Of a DNA stretch of 64,000 bases, positions 1-9,165 are shown one piece after another. The DNA comes from Polyangiaceae bacterium (lineage in GTDB: Bacteria > Myxococcota_A > Polyangia > Polyangiales > Polyangiaceae): contig JADJXL010000021.1 in NCBI GenBank assembly GCA_016715885.1, positions 62,001 through 126,000 of the forward strand, given 5' to 3'. The stretch's first letter is position 1; each line of letters begins with the position of its first letter. A program made the translations under genes and the position numbers. The notes beneath the pieces are model-generated. The model did not search any database. It had not been told where the DNA came from and worked only from the letters and a program-made list of their open reading frames with translations.

Positions 1-1014
1 TCCGGCGAGGGAACTCGAAAACATCAAATCTATGTCGCGACGGACGAACGAATGTATCCCAATGCTGTCTTTCGCATGCAGCATAGCTACGTGCACGATA
101 GCAATGGTGGAAACAGCGTAAAAAGCCGAGCCGGACGCAACGAGATCTATTACAACTGGATCGAGGGCGGGACCTACCACGAGCTCGAGCTTATCGGCTC
201 GGAAGAATTTCCCACGAATCTCTTGCGCGAAGATTCGGATGTCGTCGGCAACGTCCTGCGGAAAACCAAAGGAGCGTTCGCCGTGCGTTTCGGCGGTGAC
301 GGGAGCGGCGAGACCAAAGGCCGTTATCGCTTCGTCAACAATACGGTCATCGCCGATGGCGGAACGAAGTACATATTCCGCTTGTTCGACGGGCTCGAAA
401 GCGTCGAAATGCACAACAACGTGTTTGCCAGCGCTTCGGCGACTCCATTCACGCTCATTCGTGATGTGGAAGCAAAGTGGGCAAAAGGCCATCCCATCGT
501 CACGGGATCGAACAACTGGGTTCCAACCGGCATGAAGACCCCCGCGCAATGGACCAAGACCATTGCGGGCAGTGATCCCGGGTTCGTCAATGCAAGCGCG
601 CTCGACTATTCCCCGGCTTCCGGGAGTGCGCTGCGTAATGCTGGAAATAACTTTCCGTCGAGCTCGAGCGCGGCGCCTTTCCCGAATCCGCTGGCAACTG
701 CATCATTCATTCCGCCGTCGCGAACGATTCAAGCGCCGCAGACGCGGGCAAATGATGGAGCCATCGACATTGGCGCGCTCGAAGTTGGCTCGAGACAGCA
801 ATCGAAGCGGGCTTTTTCGCTCGAAGAACAACTCGACGAAGACGAAATGAATTTGGCGGAAATGGAAGCGGCGCTCACCGATGCGTATGCCACGGGTGAA
901 CCGATGGCATGTTCGGTGGGCTCGGGACGCTCGAGAAGTCTCGCAGCGCCGACGGCGCTCGTGGGCTTTGCTGTGTTCGCTGCTCTGCGCCGCCGCAAGC
1001 GATCGCGACGCTGA
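1..1014 (+). CDS. Secreted parallel beta-helix protein, 5' end cut by window edge
   Basis: The reading frame is open from base 1, so the N-terminus lies outside the window; about 337 C-terminal residues are visible. The body has the Asn-rich, short-strand pattern of right-handed beta-helix (pectate-lyase-like) proteins, for example repeated turns such as RFVNNTVIAD and VEMHNNVFAS. The C-terminus has a Cys (ACSVGSG), a hydrophobic stretch (LAAPTALVGFAVFAAL) and a terminal RRRKRSRR cluster. This is the layout of MYXO-CTERM sorting tails, which are found in myxobacterial surface proteins. I infer an exported, surface-anchored protein that may bind or cleave polysaccharide. No catalytic residues can be assigned, so the enzyme activity is open. 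Confidence 0.75.
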   Translation, partial: SGEGTRKHQIYVATDERMYPNAVFRMQHSYVHDSNGGNSVKSRAGRNEIYYNWIEGGTYHELELIGSEEFPTNLLREDSDVVGNVLRKTKGAFAVRFGGDGSGETKGRYRFVNNTVIADGGTKYIFRLFDGLESVEMHNNVFASASATPFTLIRDVEAKWAKGHPIVTGSNNWVPTGMKTPAQWTKTIAGSDPGFVNASALDYSPASGSALRNAGNNFPSSSSAAPFPNPLATASFIPPSRTIQAPQTRANDGAIDIGALEVGSRQQSKRAFSLEEQLDEDEMNLAEMEAALTDAYATGEPMACSVGSGRSRSLAAPTALVGFAVFAALRRRKRSRR

Positions 1015-1090
1015 CTCGCGAGTCAAAATCAGCGATCATCTACCCAGCGTAACGCCGGCAAGCCATCGATGCTCACGGCGTTACGCAGCG

Positions 1091-1339
1091 CTACGAATTC
1101 GCAAAGATGCGCACGACCATCAAGGATTGCGTTTCGGGATCGATTTCAGCCCAAGCGGTGGCGCCTTTTACGTGAATGCTGATGCGGTATGGGTTATCGG
1201 CGCGGAGGCGTAAAATCTTGCCCTTGCCGGTTTCCGCTGCCGTATAGATTGCCTTGCAGATGGCTTCTGCGAGCCACGGATTCATGTTCCGGACTTGCGT
1301 CGTATTGGCAGGGTGCCACCTGACCGCGAATTTGTTCAT
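1091..1339 (-). CDS. Small basic protein, second gene of a toxin-antitoxin-like pair
   Basis: 82 residues. Its ATG overlaps the stop of the upstream gene (ATGA, 1336-1339), so the two are probably translationally coupled. The N-terminal half is predicted helical (WLAEAICKAIYTAAETGKG). The C-terminal half is rich in alternating hydrophobic residues that fit short beta strands (YRISIHVKGATAWAEID, SLMVVRIFA). That helix-then-strands layout and the size recall RelE/ParE-type toxins, but I do not recognise a specific family and the catalytic residues cannot be assigned. It could equally be an uncharacterised myxobacterial small protein. Confidence 0.5.
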   Translation of the reverse strand: MNKFAVRWHPANTTQVRNMNPWLAEAICKAIYTAAETGKGKILRLRADNPYRISIHVKGATAWAEIDPETQSLMVVRIFANS

Positions 1340-1584
1340 GCAATCTGAGGGAGACCAGCGGCCGCGACGAACTCCTCATCGGTCAACCACTTGGTTGTGG
1401 TACGCACAATGTTATCGAATTCTGCGTTTTCTTCGTCCGAAATGGGAGCCAAAGGAGCGCTTTCGATGGCCGCGAGGAGGGGATGCACCGTGCTTCGTAG
1501 ACGGACTCCGCTGTCCGAGCCGGGACTGGCGGCTTCTGGTCCAGGACTGGCAATGTCGGCTGTCAGCGCGTTGCTCTGTGCCAT
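1336..1584 (-). CDS. Small acidic protein, first gene of a toxin-antitoxin-like pair
   Basis: 82 residues, acidic, with a low-complexity Ser/Pro/Gly N-terminus (residues 10-30) and an acidic C-terminal half containing ISDEENAEFDNIV and WLTDEEFVAAAG. It lies directly upstream of, and overlaps by four bases, the basic 82-residue protein at 1091-1339. An acidic upstream partner coupled to a basic downstream partner is the usual order of type II toxin-antitoxin operons, where the disordered part of the antitoxin wraps the toxin. No DNA-binding fold is evident. The assignment rests on gene order and composition only. Confidence 0.5.
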   Translation of the reverse strand: MAQSNALTADIASPGPEAASPGSDSGVRLRSTVHPLLAAIESAPLAPISDEENAEFDNIVRTTTKWLTDEEFVAAAGLPQIA

Positions 1585-1728
1585 GGGTACATCCTTCGTG
1601 CGAGTCAGTTTTCTTGATGGCCATCGTCCTACGTGAGCGACGAATATGCAAGAAGAAAAACCAATTCTTCCTCAGCCTTCGTGCTGTCCACCCATCCCCG
1701 CTTGACTAACCACCACTGCGCCCATAAG

Positions 1729-1742
1729 TGACCGGCCGGTCA
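1729..1742. promoter_or_regulatory. Perfect 14-bp palindrome TGACCGGCCGGTCA, TetR-type operator candidate
   Basis: TGACCGGCCGGTCA is its own reverse complement and ends two bases before the ATG of the TolC-type gene at 1745. TetR-family regulators of efflux genes often bind TGACCG...CGGTCA palindromes. Here the site would cover the ribosome-binding position, so a bound protein could block transcription or initiation. No tetR-like gene is in the window, so the regulator would be encoded elsewhere. Confidence 0.5.
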
Positions 1743-1744
1743 AT

Positions 1745-3349
1745 ATGCCTTCCCGAGCCCTCCGCATAGCCCTCGCCACCTCGACCCTCTTGCTCGTCGT
1801 CCCAGCCGTCGCCGACGAACCCAAGGAGCCGTTGCCCGCAGCTCCACCGGTTGCGGCTCCCACGCCACTGCCGGCGCCCGCTGCCGCACCGGATCGCATT
1901 GCCGAAGCGCTCGCACCGCAATCGGGAGGTTTGACCCCCAACGAAGTTGCTCGCATCGCCCTTCGCACCAGGCCTTCGCTCAAAGTGAAGCAAGCCGAGC
2001 TCAAAGCTGCGGCGGCGCGCGTCGATCAAGCGCTCTTGAACTTCGTTCCTCGTGTGAGCGGCGCCGCGAGTTACACCCGTTTGTCCGAGGTGCAGAACTC
2101 GCTTGGTACACAAACGGTTTTTGGCCTGAACACCGGAGATCCCGCAAATCCGTTCAATCCGAGCATTCCGACGGGGGGGCTCGTGAACGGCGCATGTCCC
2201 GCGCCTGCGCCGTCGTCATTCTCGTGTGTGCACGTGTTCGATGCGAGTGGCCGAGACCAAGGCACGCTTGCCGTGACGCAAGTGCCGTTCAATTTCCCGA
2301 TATTGCTGAACGCGTATTCGTTCACCGCGCAGATCGCCGTTCCCGTTTCGGATTACCTGCTGCGCATTTCGCAGGGCTACGCGGCTGCATCGCGTGCGGA
2401 GAGCGCCAAGCGGATCGAGTTGCAAGCGGAGGGGCTACAAGTCGCTGCGGAGGCGAAGATCGCGTTTCTCAATTGGGTACGCGCCAAAGGCGCGGCCGTC
2501 GTCGCGGCGGAAGCCGTCACGCAGGCCGAGGCGCATCTCGTGGACGTGCGTCGTATCGTCGACGCAGGCCTCGCATCGAGAGCCGATCTCTTGCGCCTCG
2601 AAGCGCAAAAAGCATCCGCCGAGCAGCTTCGCACCGACGCCGGCGCGCTTGCCGATCTTGCCGAACAAAATCTCCGCATTTCGCTCGGTCTTCCCGCGGA
2701 CAAACCCGTATCGATCGGGATCGACATTCTGCACGAAGCGGTAACGCCGAGCACGGCAACATTGTCGGCGCTCGAAGACGAAGCGCTTGCTCGCCGATTG
2801 GAAATCCGAGCGCTCGATGAAACCGAACACTCGCTGAAGTCGCTCGTGTCCATCGCGCGAGCCAACTACTTGCCTCGTCTCGATGCGTTCGCGAACGCGA
2901 CGTATGCAAATCCGAACCAACGCATTTTTCCGCAGAGGGACGAATTCCGTTTCACGTGGGAAGCGGGCGTGCGTTTGTCCTGGACCGTGAACGATACGCT
3001 GTCGGCGCCGGCGATGGTGGCGGAAGCGAAAGCGCGGGTCGAGCAGATCAATGCGCAAAAGCAGCAACTTCTTCAAGGTCTGAGAATGGAAGTGGCCGCG
3101 GCGTATGCGGAGCTGAAGCGGGCCGAAGCGAACATCGAAGCGGCCGATCGAGGTCTTGCTGCAGCCGAAGAAACGCTCCGTGTGCAGTCGGAGCTGCTCC
3201 GCGCTGGGCGTGCGACGAGCGTGACGATCGTGGATGCCGAGGCGGAAGTGACGCGGGCACGCCTTCGTCGCGTGGATGCACGTGTGGGCATTCTCGTGGC
3301 AAAAACGCGGCTCGAGCATGCGACGGGACGTGACATACCCGCATCGTGA
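1745..3349 (+). CDS. TolC-family outer-membrane efflux protein
   Basis: 534 residues, typical of TolC/OEP proteins. An N-terminal signal peptide (ALRIALATSTLLLVVPAVADE) precedes a Pro/Ala linker. The mature part shows two similar long helical halves (about residues 65-310 and 320-530) with heptad-like Ala/Glu/Leu patterns such as KVKQAELKAAAARVDQALL and AAYAELKRAEANIEAADRGL, characteristic of the periplasmic helical barrel. Between residues 110 and 200 there is a beta-rich insert with Pro/Gly and two Cys. TolC proteins form the outer-membrane channel for RND, ABC or MFS pumps; no pump gene adjoins it, so the partner is unknown. The start is fixed by the signal peptide. The perfect palindrome just upstream suggests repressor control. 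Confidence 0.85.
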   Translation: MPSRALRIALATSTLLLVVPAVADEPKEPLPAAPPVAAPTPLPAPAAAPDRIAEALAPQSGGLTPNEVARIALRTRPSLKVKQAELKAAAARVDQALLNFVPRVSGAASYTRLSEVQNSLGTQTVFGLNTGDPANPFNPSIPTGGLVNGACPAPAPSSFSCVHVFDASGRDQGTLAVTQVPFNFPILLNAYSFTAQIAVPVSDYLLRISQGYAAASRAESAKRIELQAEGLQVAAEAKIAFLNWVRAKGAAVVAAEAVTQAEAHLVDVRRIVDAGLASRADLLRLEAQKASAEQLRTDAGALADLAEQNLRISLGLPADKPVSIGIDILHEAVTPSTATLSALEDEALARRLEIRALDETEHSLKSLVSIARANYLPRLDAFANATYANPNQRIFPQRDEFRFTWEAGVRLSWTVNDTLSAPAMVAEAKARVEQINAQKQQLLQGLRMEVAAAYAELKRAEANIEAADRGLAAAEETLRVQSELLRAGRATSVTIVDAEAEVTRARLRRVDARVGILVAKTRLEHATGRDIPAS

Positions 3350-3461
3350 TTCGTCCCAACGAACGGTTGCCCTCACGCACCGCTCGCGGTAGTGCACAGG
3401 CCCGCGCGTCGTTCCACGTCGCATCGAAAGGCCGCTCGACGCGCGTTTTGTCGCCTTTACC

Positions 3462-5666
3462 ATGATCGAGCTCGTGCTCATCTTTGGCATCAGCCTGCTC
3501 GGGATCGCGTTCGCGGGATACCTCGCACGCTGGGTGATCGATTGTCCCGTCGGTGAAGGCGAGATGCCTCGCGTTGCGCTGCGCATTCGCCAAGCCGCCG
3601 AGCTCTTTTCGCGGCGCATGCGGGGAACCATCTTCGCCGTGTCCGCAGTGCTCGGCGGCGCCATCTTCCTGGCTTACGGTCTGGCACGACAAACAGGCGA
3701 GGCGACACCGCTACCGGCGCTCGAGCTCGGTGTGTGGCTCACCGTCTCGTTTGCGCTCGGCGTCGGCTCGTCCATCGTCGCCGGGCATGTGACGTCGTGG
3801 ATTTCGGCGCGCGCGAACGTGCGCGCTGCGAGCGGCGCACGTAAATCTCTCGATCACGCTCTTCAGATCGCCATTCGTGGTGGGGCCGTTTCGGGCCTCT
3901 TCTCCGTGTCCCTCGGGATCTTCGGTCTTGGAGGTCTCTTCGCCGCCGTCTTCGCCGCCAAGGGAGGGTTTTCTCCCGAGCCGGCGGCTGCATTGCGCCT
4001 TGCTCCGCAGATCCCCTTCGTCATTTCCGGCTACGCGCTCGGGGCTGCGTTTGCAGCGCTCTTGGCCGAGCTTGCGGGCGGCACGTTCGCCAAAAGTGCC
4101 GATGTTGGAGCCGATCTGGCGGGCAAAGAGTGGGGTTTGCCCGAGGACGATGCGACAAACCCTGCAACCATCGCCGACCTGGCAGGTGATTGTGCCGGTG
4201 AATCCGCTGGCAAGGCATCGAGCCTGCTTGCATCGACCGTTGCCGAAAACCTTGGCGCGATGATGCTCGCGGCGGCGCTCTTTCGCAGCAACGAAGGCAT
4301 CACGAGCGCCGTCTCGATCATGCTCTTTCCGCTCGTGACGCGCGCGCTCGGAGTCATGGCGGCCATGTTCGGCGTCATGGTCGTGCGTACCGACGATCGC
4401 GAAGATCCAGTGAACGCGATTGCTCGAGGTCTTTACGTCACGGCGCTGCTCTTTGCCGTCGGCACGGCCGGCGCATCGAAGTGGCTCCTTGGCGCACACT
4501 GGCTCCTGTTCTTCGGAGCTGCCGTGATCGGCATCGTCGCCGGCTTGCTCTTGCTGTTCGTTTTTCAGTACTACACCGAGTATCGGCACAGGCCCGTGCG
4601 TGAGATCGCCGAGGCTGCACGGATTGGGCCATCGCTGGCGCTATTGCGCGGCGTATCGGTTGGATTCGAGGCAGCGCTGGCACCGATCTTCATCGTTTCT
4701 GCGGCGGTCGCAGGAGCGCATTTCCTGGGTGCCCGCACGGGTTTGTCCGGGGGCGGCGTGTTCGGAATCGCCGTGGCCATGACGGGCACGCTTGGCACCT
4801 CGGCGTATGTGCTTGCTTCTCATGGCTTCGGTTCGATCATCGATAGCGCCAGCGGCATCGTGGAAATGACGATTGCGCGTGAGCGCCCGGATGTTCGAGG
4901 ACGAACGGTGGTGCTCGATGCCGTGGGCAATACGGCGAAAGCATTGACGAAAGCGCACGCGAGTGTCGCAGCGGTGCTCGCGACGGCGATGCTCGTGTCG
5001 GCGTGGATGGATGAGATGCAGCGGCGTGTGTTGCCTGCGCGAACTGCCGATGCGAGCAGCGTCATCTCGTGGGGGCGCCCCGAAGTGTATCTCGGGGCCG
5101 TCGTGGGCGTGCTCCTCGTGCTTTGGTTTACGTCTCGATCGGTCAGCGGTGTGTCCCGGGCAGCCCGGCACATGCTCGAAGAGGCCCGGCGGCAGCGAAG
5201 CATCGGGCCTGCGAATACCCCGCCGGATCCCGTTGCTTGTGTCGAGCTCGGCAGTCGAGCGGCGCTTGGGCAGGCGATCGTCCCGGCGCTCGTTGGTGCC
5301 GTCGTGCCGATCCTTGTCGGACTGGGCTTGCGCTTTGCGGGAACGAAAGATAATCCTCTAGCCGTTGCTGATGCGGTCGCGGCGCTCATCATGGCCGCGA
5401 CGATCGCCGGCGTCCTTGGCGCGCTTCTCCTTGGAAACGCAGGGGGCGCCTGGGACAATGCGAAAAAGTACATCGTGACGGGGGCCCACGGTGGGCGCTA
5501 CCTCGTCGACGAAACCGGCGCGCGCATCGACAACCCGACGTACATCGCGGCCGTCATTGGTGACACTGTCGGCGATCCGCTGAAAGACGCTGCAGGGCCC
5601 GCAATTCACGTCCTCGTGAAAATGCTTTCTGTCATCACCATCGTTTTTTTGCCGTTCTTCTTGTGA
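3462..5666 (+). CDS. hppA: Membrane-bound proton-pumping pyrophosphatase, divergent
   Basis: 734 residues with about 14-16 hydrophobic segments. It hydrolyses pyrophosphate and couples this to ion export across the inner membrane. Signature motifs are visible: KSADVGADLAGK (PPi binding), PEDDATNPATIAD, GNTAKALT, GGAWDNAKKYI and GDTVGDPLKDAAGP near the C-terminus. The Lys in GNTAKALT with a following Thr is the pattern of potassium-independent enzymes. By eye alignment, the usual DNVGDNVGDCAGMAAD block reads DLAGDCAGESAGKASS: the third Asp, which helps position the nucleophilic water, is Glu, and the Asp at the ion gate is Ser. There is also a short insertion between GAHGG and the final AAVIGD motif. 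The C-terminal Asp/Lys ligands are intact, so the protein is probably folded and active, but it belongs to a divergent branch. Confidence 0.9.
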   Translation: MIELVLIFGISLLGIAFAGYLARWVIDCPVGEGEMPRVALRIRQAAELFSRRMRGTIFAVSAVLGGAIFLAYGLARQTGEATPLPALELGVWLTVSFALGVGSSIVAGHVTSWISARANVRAASGARKSLDHALQIAIRGGAVSGLFSVSLGIFGLGGLFAAVFAAKGGFSPEPAAALRLAPQIPFVISGYALGAAFAALLAELAGGTFAKSADVGADLAGKEWGLPEDDATNPATIADLAGDCAGESAGKASSLLASTVAENLGAMMLAAALFRSNEGITSAVSIMLFPLVTRALGVMAAMFGVMVVRTDDREDPVNAIARGLYVTALLFAVGTAGASKWLLGAHWLLFFGAAVIGIVAGLLLLFVFQYYTEYRHRPVREIAEAARIGPSLALLRGVSVGFEAALAPIFIVSAAVAGAHFLGARTGLSGGGVFGIAVAMTGTLGTSAYVLASHGFGSIIDSASGIVEMTIARERPDVRGRTVVLDAVGNTAKALTKAHASVAAVLATAMLVSAWMDEMQRRVLPARTADASSVISWGRPEVYLGAVVGVLLVLWFTSRSVSGVSRAARHMLEEARRQRSIGPANTPPDPVACVELGSRAALGQAIVPALVGAVVPILVGLGLRFAGTKDNPLAVADAVAALIMAATIAGVLGALLLGNAGGAWDNAKKYIVTGAHGGRYLVDETGARIDNPTYIAAVIGDTVGDPLKDAAGPAIHVLVKMLSVITIVFLPFFL

Positions 5667-5739
5667 AACCAGCATCGGCCGTGACGAGAGCGCTCGTTGG
5701 ATCTCGCGCGTCCAGGACAAACCCCATCCGCCATATACC

Positions 5740-8700
5740 GTGCCGCCTCCCATTACCGACGCCCTTTCCACCCTGAGCGACCGAGGACTACGCCGCCTAC
5801 TCGGCGCGCGCACTTTCCTGCGGGGGCTCGAGTACTTTCGACGTCGCGTTGTCGAGGACGTCGAAGTTCGCGACATGAGCGCCAGCGGCATCGTCCGCGC
5901 CAGCGACTCGGAACCTCATCCCGTGCGCGTCGAGCTGTCACCCGACGGCATCAAAAGCCACTGCACATGCCCGACGTTTGCCAAGGGAGGTCAGCACTGC
6001 AAACACGTTGCAGCGCTGCTCATCACGCTTCGCGATCAGGCACGAGGATCGCAGCCTCGGCAGAATCCGACCGGTCACGCGCCCATGCATCATCAAACCG
6101 CCCATGCAGGTGGCGATGCACTCAAGCGAGTTCGACGGCGTGAACGACATGGCGGCGTGCAACCACCGGCGGTCAATCCCGTGCCTGCGGTTTCCATGAT
6201 CTCCTCCGTACCGACATCGAACCTCGCGGCGCCTCAAACGGACGCAACCGCCAAGCAGACGGGCATCGGTGCGTGGCTTCCGCCGGAAGGCATGGCCGGA
6301 GGGCGTCGCGTCGAGTTCCGACTGCACGTTCGTCAAGGTGCCCTTACCGTCACCGTGCTCGATGCCGAGGCGCGCGTGCCCGTTCTGCCCTCCGTTGCGC
6401 TCGCTTGGCAGGCGCTCTACCCGACGCCGGATCGCGATGCCCTGCGTCTGCTTGCTCGTTTCGAGAGCGGCAATCCACGTCATCCGGCCGTCGATGTACG
6501 TGGCGAAGACGTCGCCGAGCTGCTCCCGCTTCTCGAAGGTCAACGCGTCCTTCTCGAACCTGCGCTCATGCAGCTTCGTTTTGCCGACGACTCACTCAGG
6601 CCTCGCTTCGACCTCGAGACCGTCGGAGGCGACACGATCATCGTCAAAGTGAGCTTTGAAAAGCCCACCGACAAACGCCGTTTTTCGCTTCTTCAGGGTG
6701 GTTGGTTCGAGGGGTGGCCAGGCTGGCACATCGACACGCAAGAAGGCATCGCGCGACGCATCGACAAGCGCGTGTCTCCTGCGGCCATGCGGCGACTCCT
6801 TCGTTCTCCAACGATTGGCGAACCCATGCGTGATCTCGTGCGGATCATCATGCAGGGCTTGCCCAAGGTCGCGCTCGAAGTCGGCGCTGAATTGCCCGAC
6901 CTCGCGCAGATCGTCGACGTCGTCGACTTGGCGCCCACGTTCCGCATGCGCGCAGGTGGATCGCTCGTCGAAGCGCGCGTGCAGCTTTGGGCTGCTTATG
7001 GCGACGAAGAAGTGCAAGTCCGCGCCGACGGCATCACGCCCCCAGTGCTCGTGCAGCCCCCCGAAGAAGGGATGAAACGCGCACGTTGCGTGCGCGTCGA
7101 CATCGCCGCTCAACAGGACGCCGCAAGCAAGCTCGCAGCTCTCGGCTTGCGCCCCGACGACACGGGTCAGGGCTTCATCGCCAACGGTGATGCGGCCATT
7201 CGATTCTGGAGCGAAGGCCTCGCCGAGCTACCCGAAGACTGGGACTTGTTCGTCCCCGAAGATCTCGTCGACACGCAAGTTCGCCACAAGCCCATCGGAG
7301 CCTTTGCGAAGGTCACGAGCGGCATGGATTGGCTCAGCGTCAAGCTCACCTTCGAGAGCGAAGGCGTTGCGGTCGATCGCGAAGAATTGCGTCGATGCCT
7401 CGCCGAGGGCAAACGCTACGTGCGCCTCGAAGACGGGTCGTTCGCGACGCTCGATGCGGATGCCGTGCGCGCCATGCTCGATCGCGAAATCGAGCTGCTC
7501 ACGTCTTCGGGCAAAGGCGGCAAGCTCCCGCTTTCTCATGCCGGGCGCATTCAGGAGCTGCTCGGGCACGCGAGCGGCGCGAGCGTTTCAGGTGGCGCGC
7601 GCGAGCTGTTCCACAAGCTCTCCAGCATCGGCGAGATCGAGAGCGCCAAGAAGCCTCGGAACCTGAAGGCCACACTCCGGCCTTACCAAGATGATGGTTT
7701 GTCCTGGCTCAAATTCATCCACGGCATCGGTTCAGGCGGTGTTTTGGCGGATGACATGGGTCTTGGAAAAACCGTTCAAACCATCGCGCTCTTGCTGTTG
7801 GTAAAACAGGAAGAGAAGCACCTGAAGACGCTCATCATCGCGCCGACCAGCGTCGTGACGAATTGGGAGCGCGAGCTCGAGCGCTTCTCACCGTCACTGC
7901 GCGTTGCGCTCTGGCATGGCGCAGATCGCAAAGAGCAAATCGAGGAAGTGCAGGAAGCGGAGGTGATCATCACGAGTTACGCGCTTTTGCGTCGTGATGA
8001 AGAGTTCCTCACGAAGCTCGATCTGACCTATGCAATCTTGGACGAAGCGCAGCACATCAAGAACCCGATGTCGGCAACGGCTGCGGCGGCCAAGCGTTTG
8101 AAGGCGCGTCGGCGGCTGGCACTCACGGGCACGCCGATCGAGAACCGCCTGAGCGAAATCTGGTCGATCTTCGATTTCGTATCGCCGGGGCTGCTCGGAC
8201 CGCTCGACAAGTTCGAATCGCGCTTTGCGCGACCCATCGAAGCTGGCGACTACAAGACCGCGCAAAGGCTACGCGCGATCATTCATCCGTTCATCCTGCG
8301 ACGTACGAAGCAGGAAGTGGCCAAGGATCTGCCCGAGAAGATCGAAACGGATCAGATCTGCGATCTCACGGGTGATCAGCGATCGATCTACATGCAGGTG
8401 GCGCGCGAAGTGCGAGCTCAGGTGCTGGGCGAGGTGGAGCGCGTGGGTCTGGCCAAGAGCCACATTCAGATCCTCGCGGGCCTCACGCGTTTGCGTCAAG
8501 CTGCGTGCGATCCGAGGCTCCTCGGTTTGCCGCGCGAGTTTGGCGACGACGACTCGGGCAAACTCATCGCGTTGCGCGAGCTCATTGCCGAAGCGGTCGA
8601 AGGTGGCCACAAGGTGCTCGTATTCAGTCAGTTCGTGATGATGCTCAAGATCATCGAGCGAGCGATGAAAGAGGACGGGGTCACGTACGAGTACCTCGAC

Positions 8701-9066
8701 GGATCGACGAAGGATCGCGCGGAGCGTGTCGAGCGATTCCAGAATGATCCCACCGTGCCGGTGTTCCTCATCAGCCTGAAGGCGGGTGGTACGGGGCTCA
8801 ATCTGACGGCTGCCGATACGGTGATTCACTTCGATCCGTGGTGGAATCCGGCGGTCGAGCAGCAGGCGACCGATCGTGCGCATCGCATTGGCCAGACCAA
8901 GGTGGTGACGGCGTATCGGCTCGTTGCAGCAGGGACGATTGAAGAGAAAATCTTGCAGCTCAAAGCGAAGAAGCGAGAGCTCGTGGCATCGGTGTTGAGC
9001 GAAGATCAGGGCGGGGCGAAGAAGCTGACGAAGTCGGATCTGGAAGAGCTATTCGCGGTCGACTGA
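5740..9066 (+). CDS. SWIM zinc-finger SNF2-family helicase
   Basis: 1108 residues, GTG start. Residues about 76-90 form a SWIM zinc finger (CTCPTFAKGGQHCKH, pattern CxCx(n)CxH). The middle region (about 180-620) is the variable bacterial SNF2-associated part. The SNF2 ATPase follows from about residue 645: DDMGLGKT (motif I, ~670), DEAQHIKN (motif II, ~767), LTGTPIENR (motif III, ~795). The helicase C domain ends with QATDRAHRIGQTK (motif VI, ~1041). SNF2 proteins are DNA translocases that remodel protein-DNA complexes; bacterial SWIM-SNF2 members are probably linked to transcription or repair. It stands alone, and the gene ends at the duplicated hairpin repeat. Confidence 0.92.
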   Translation: MPPPITDALSTLSDRGLRRLLGARTFLRGLEYFRRRVVEDVEVRDMSASGIVRASDSEPHPVRVELSPDGIKSHCTCPTFAKGGQHCKHVAALLITLRDQARGSQPRQNPTGHAPMHHQTAHAGGDALKRVRRRERHGGVQPPAVNPVPAVSMISSVPTSNLAAPQTDATAKQTGIGAWLPPEGMAGGRRVEFRLHVRQGALTVTVLDAEARVPVLPSVALAWQALYPTPDRDALRLLARFESGNPRHPAVDVRGEDVAELLPLLEGQRVLLEPALMQLRFADDSLRPRFDLETVGGDTIIVKVSFEKPTDKRRFSLLQGGWFEGWPGWHIDTQEGIARRIDKRVSPAAMRRLLRSPTIGEPMRDLVRIIMQGLPKVALEVGAELPDLAQIVDVVDLAPTFRMRAGGSLVEARVQLWAAYGDEEVQVRADGITPPVLVQPPEEGMKRARCVRVDIAAQQDAASKLAALGLRPDDTGQGFIANGDAAIRFWSEGLAELPEDWDLFVPEDLVDTQVRHKPIGAFAKVTSGMDWLSVKLTFESEGVAVDREELRRCLAEGKRYVRLEDGSFATLDADAVRAMLDREIELLTSSGKGGKLPLSHAGRIQELLGHASGASVSGGARELFHKLSSIGEIESAKKPRNLKATLRPYQDDGLSWLKFIHGIGSGGVLADDMGLGKTVQTIALLLLVKQEEKHLKTLIIAPTSVVTNWERELERFSPSLRVALWHGADRKEQIEEVQEAEVIITSYALLRRDEEFLTKLDLTYAILDEAQHIKNPMSATAAAAKRLKARRRLALTGTPIENRLSEIWSIFDFVSPGLLGPLDKFESRFARPIEAGDYKTAQRLRAIIHPFILRRTKQEVAKDLPEKIETDQICDLTGDQRSIYMQVAREVRAQVLGEVERVGLAKSHIQILAGLTRLRQAACDPRLLGLPREFGDDDSGKLIALRELIAEAVEGGHKVLVFSQFVMMLKIIERAMKEDGVTYEYLDGSTKDRAERVERFQNDPTVPVFLISLKAGGTGLNLTAADTVIHFDPWWNPAVEQQATDRAHRIGQTKVVTAYRLVAAGTIEEKILQLKAKKRELVASVLSEDQGGAKKLTKSDLEELFAVD

Positions 9067-9076
9067 GCGCCTCTTC

Positions 9077-9165
9077 CTCCCCCTCTCCACCGTGTGGAGA
9101 GGGGGCAGGGGGGTGAGGCATTCTCCCCCTCTCCACCGTGTGGAGAGGGGGCAGGGGGGTGAGGC
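9077..9165. repeat. Tandem pair of 43-bp hairpin repeats, possible bidirectional terminator
   Basis: A 43-bp unit at 9077-9119 recurs at 9123-9165 (period 46) and appears identical. Each unit holds a perfect 12-bp stem, CCCCCTCTCCAC/GTGGAGAGGGGG, with a CGT loop, followed by a G-rich tail (CAGGGGGGTGAGGC). It sits between the convergent SNF2 and exbD genes and its last base is the first base of the exbD stop codon. No long T-run follows. It may terminate both genes, or be a mobile intergenic palindrome present elsewhere in the genome. Confidence 0.85.

Noticed and set aside
2435..3664. 409-residue minus-strand open frame opposite TolC and the start of hppA
   Set aside because: Arg/His-rich composition and overlap with two well-supported genes; shadow frame.
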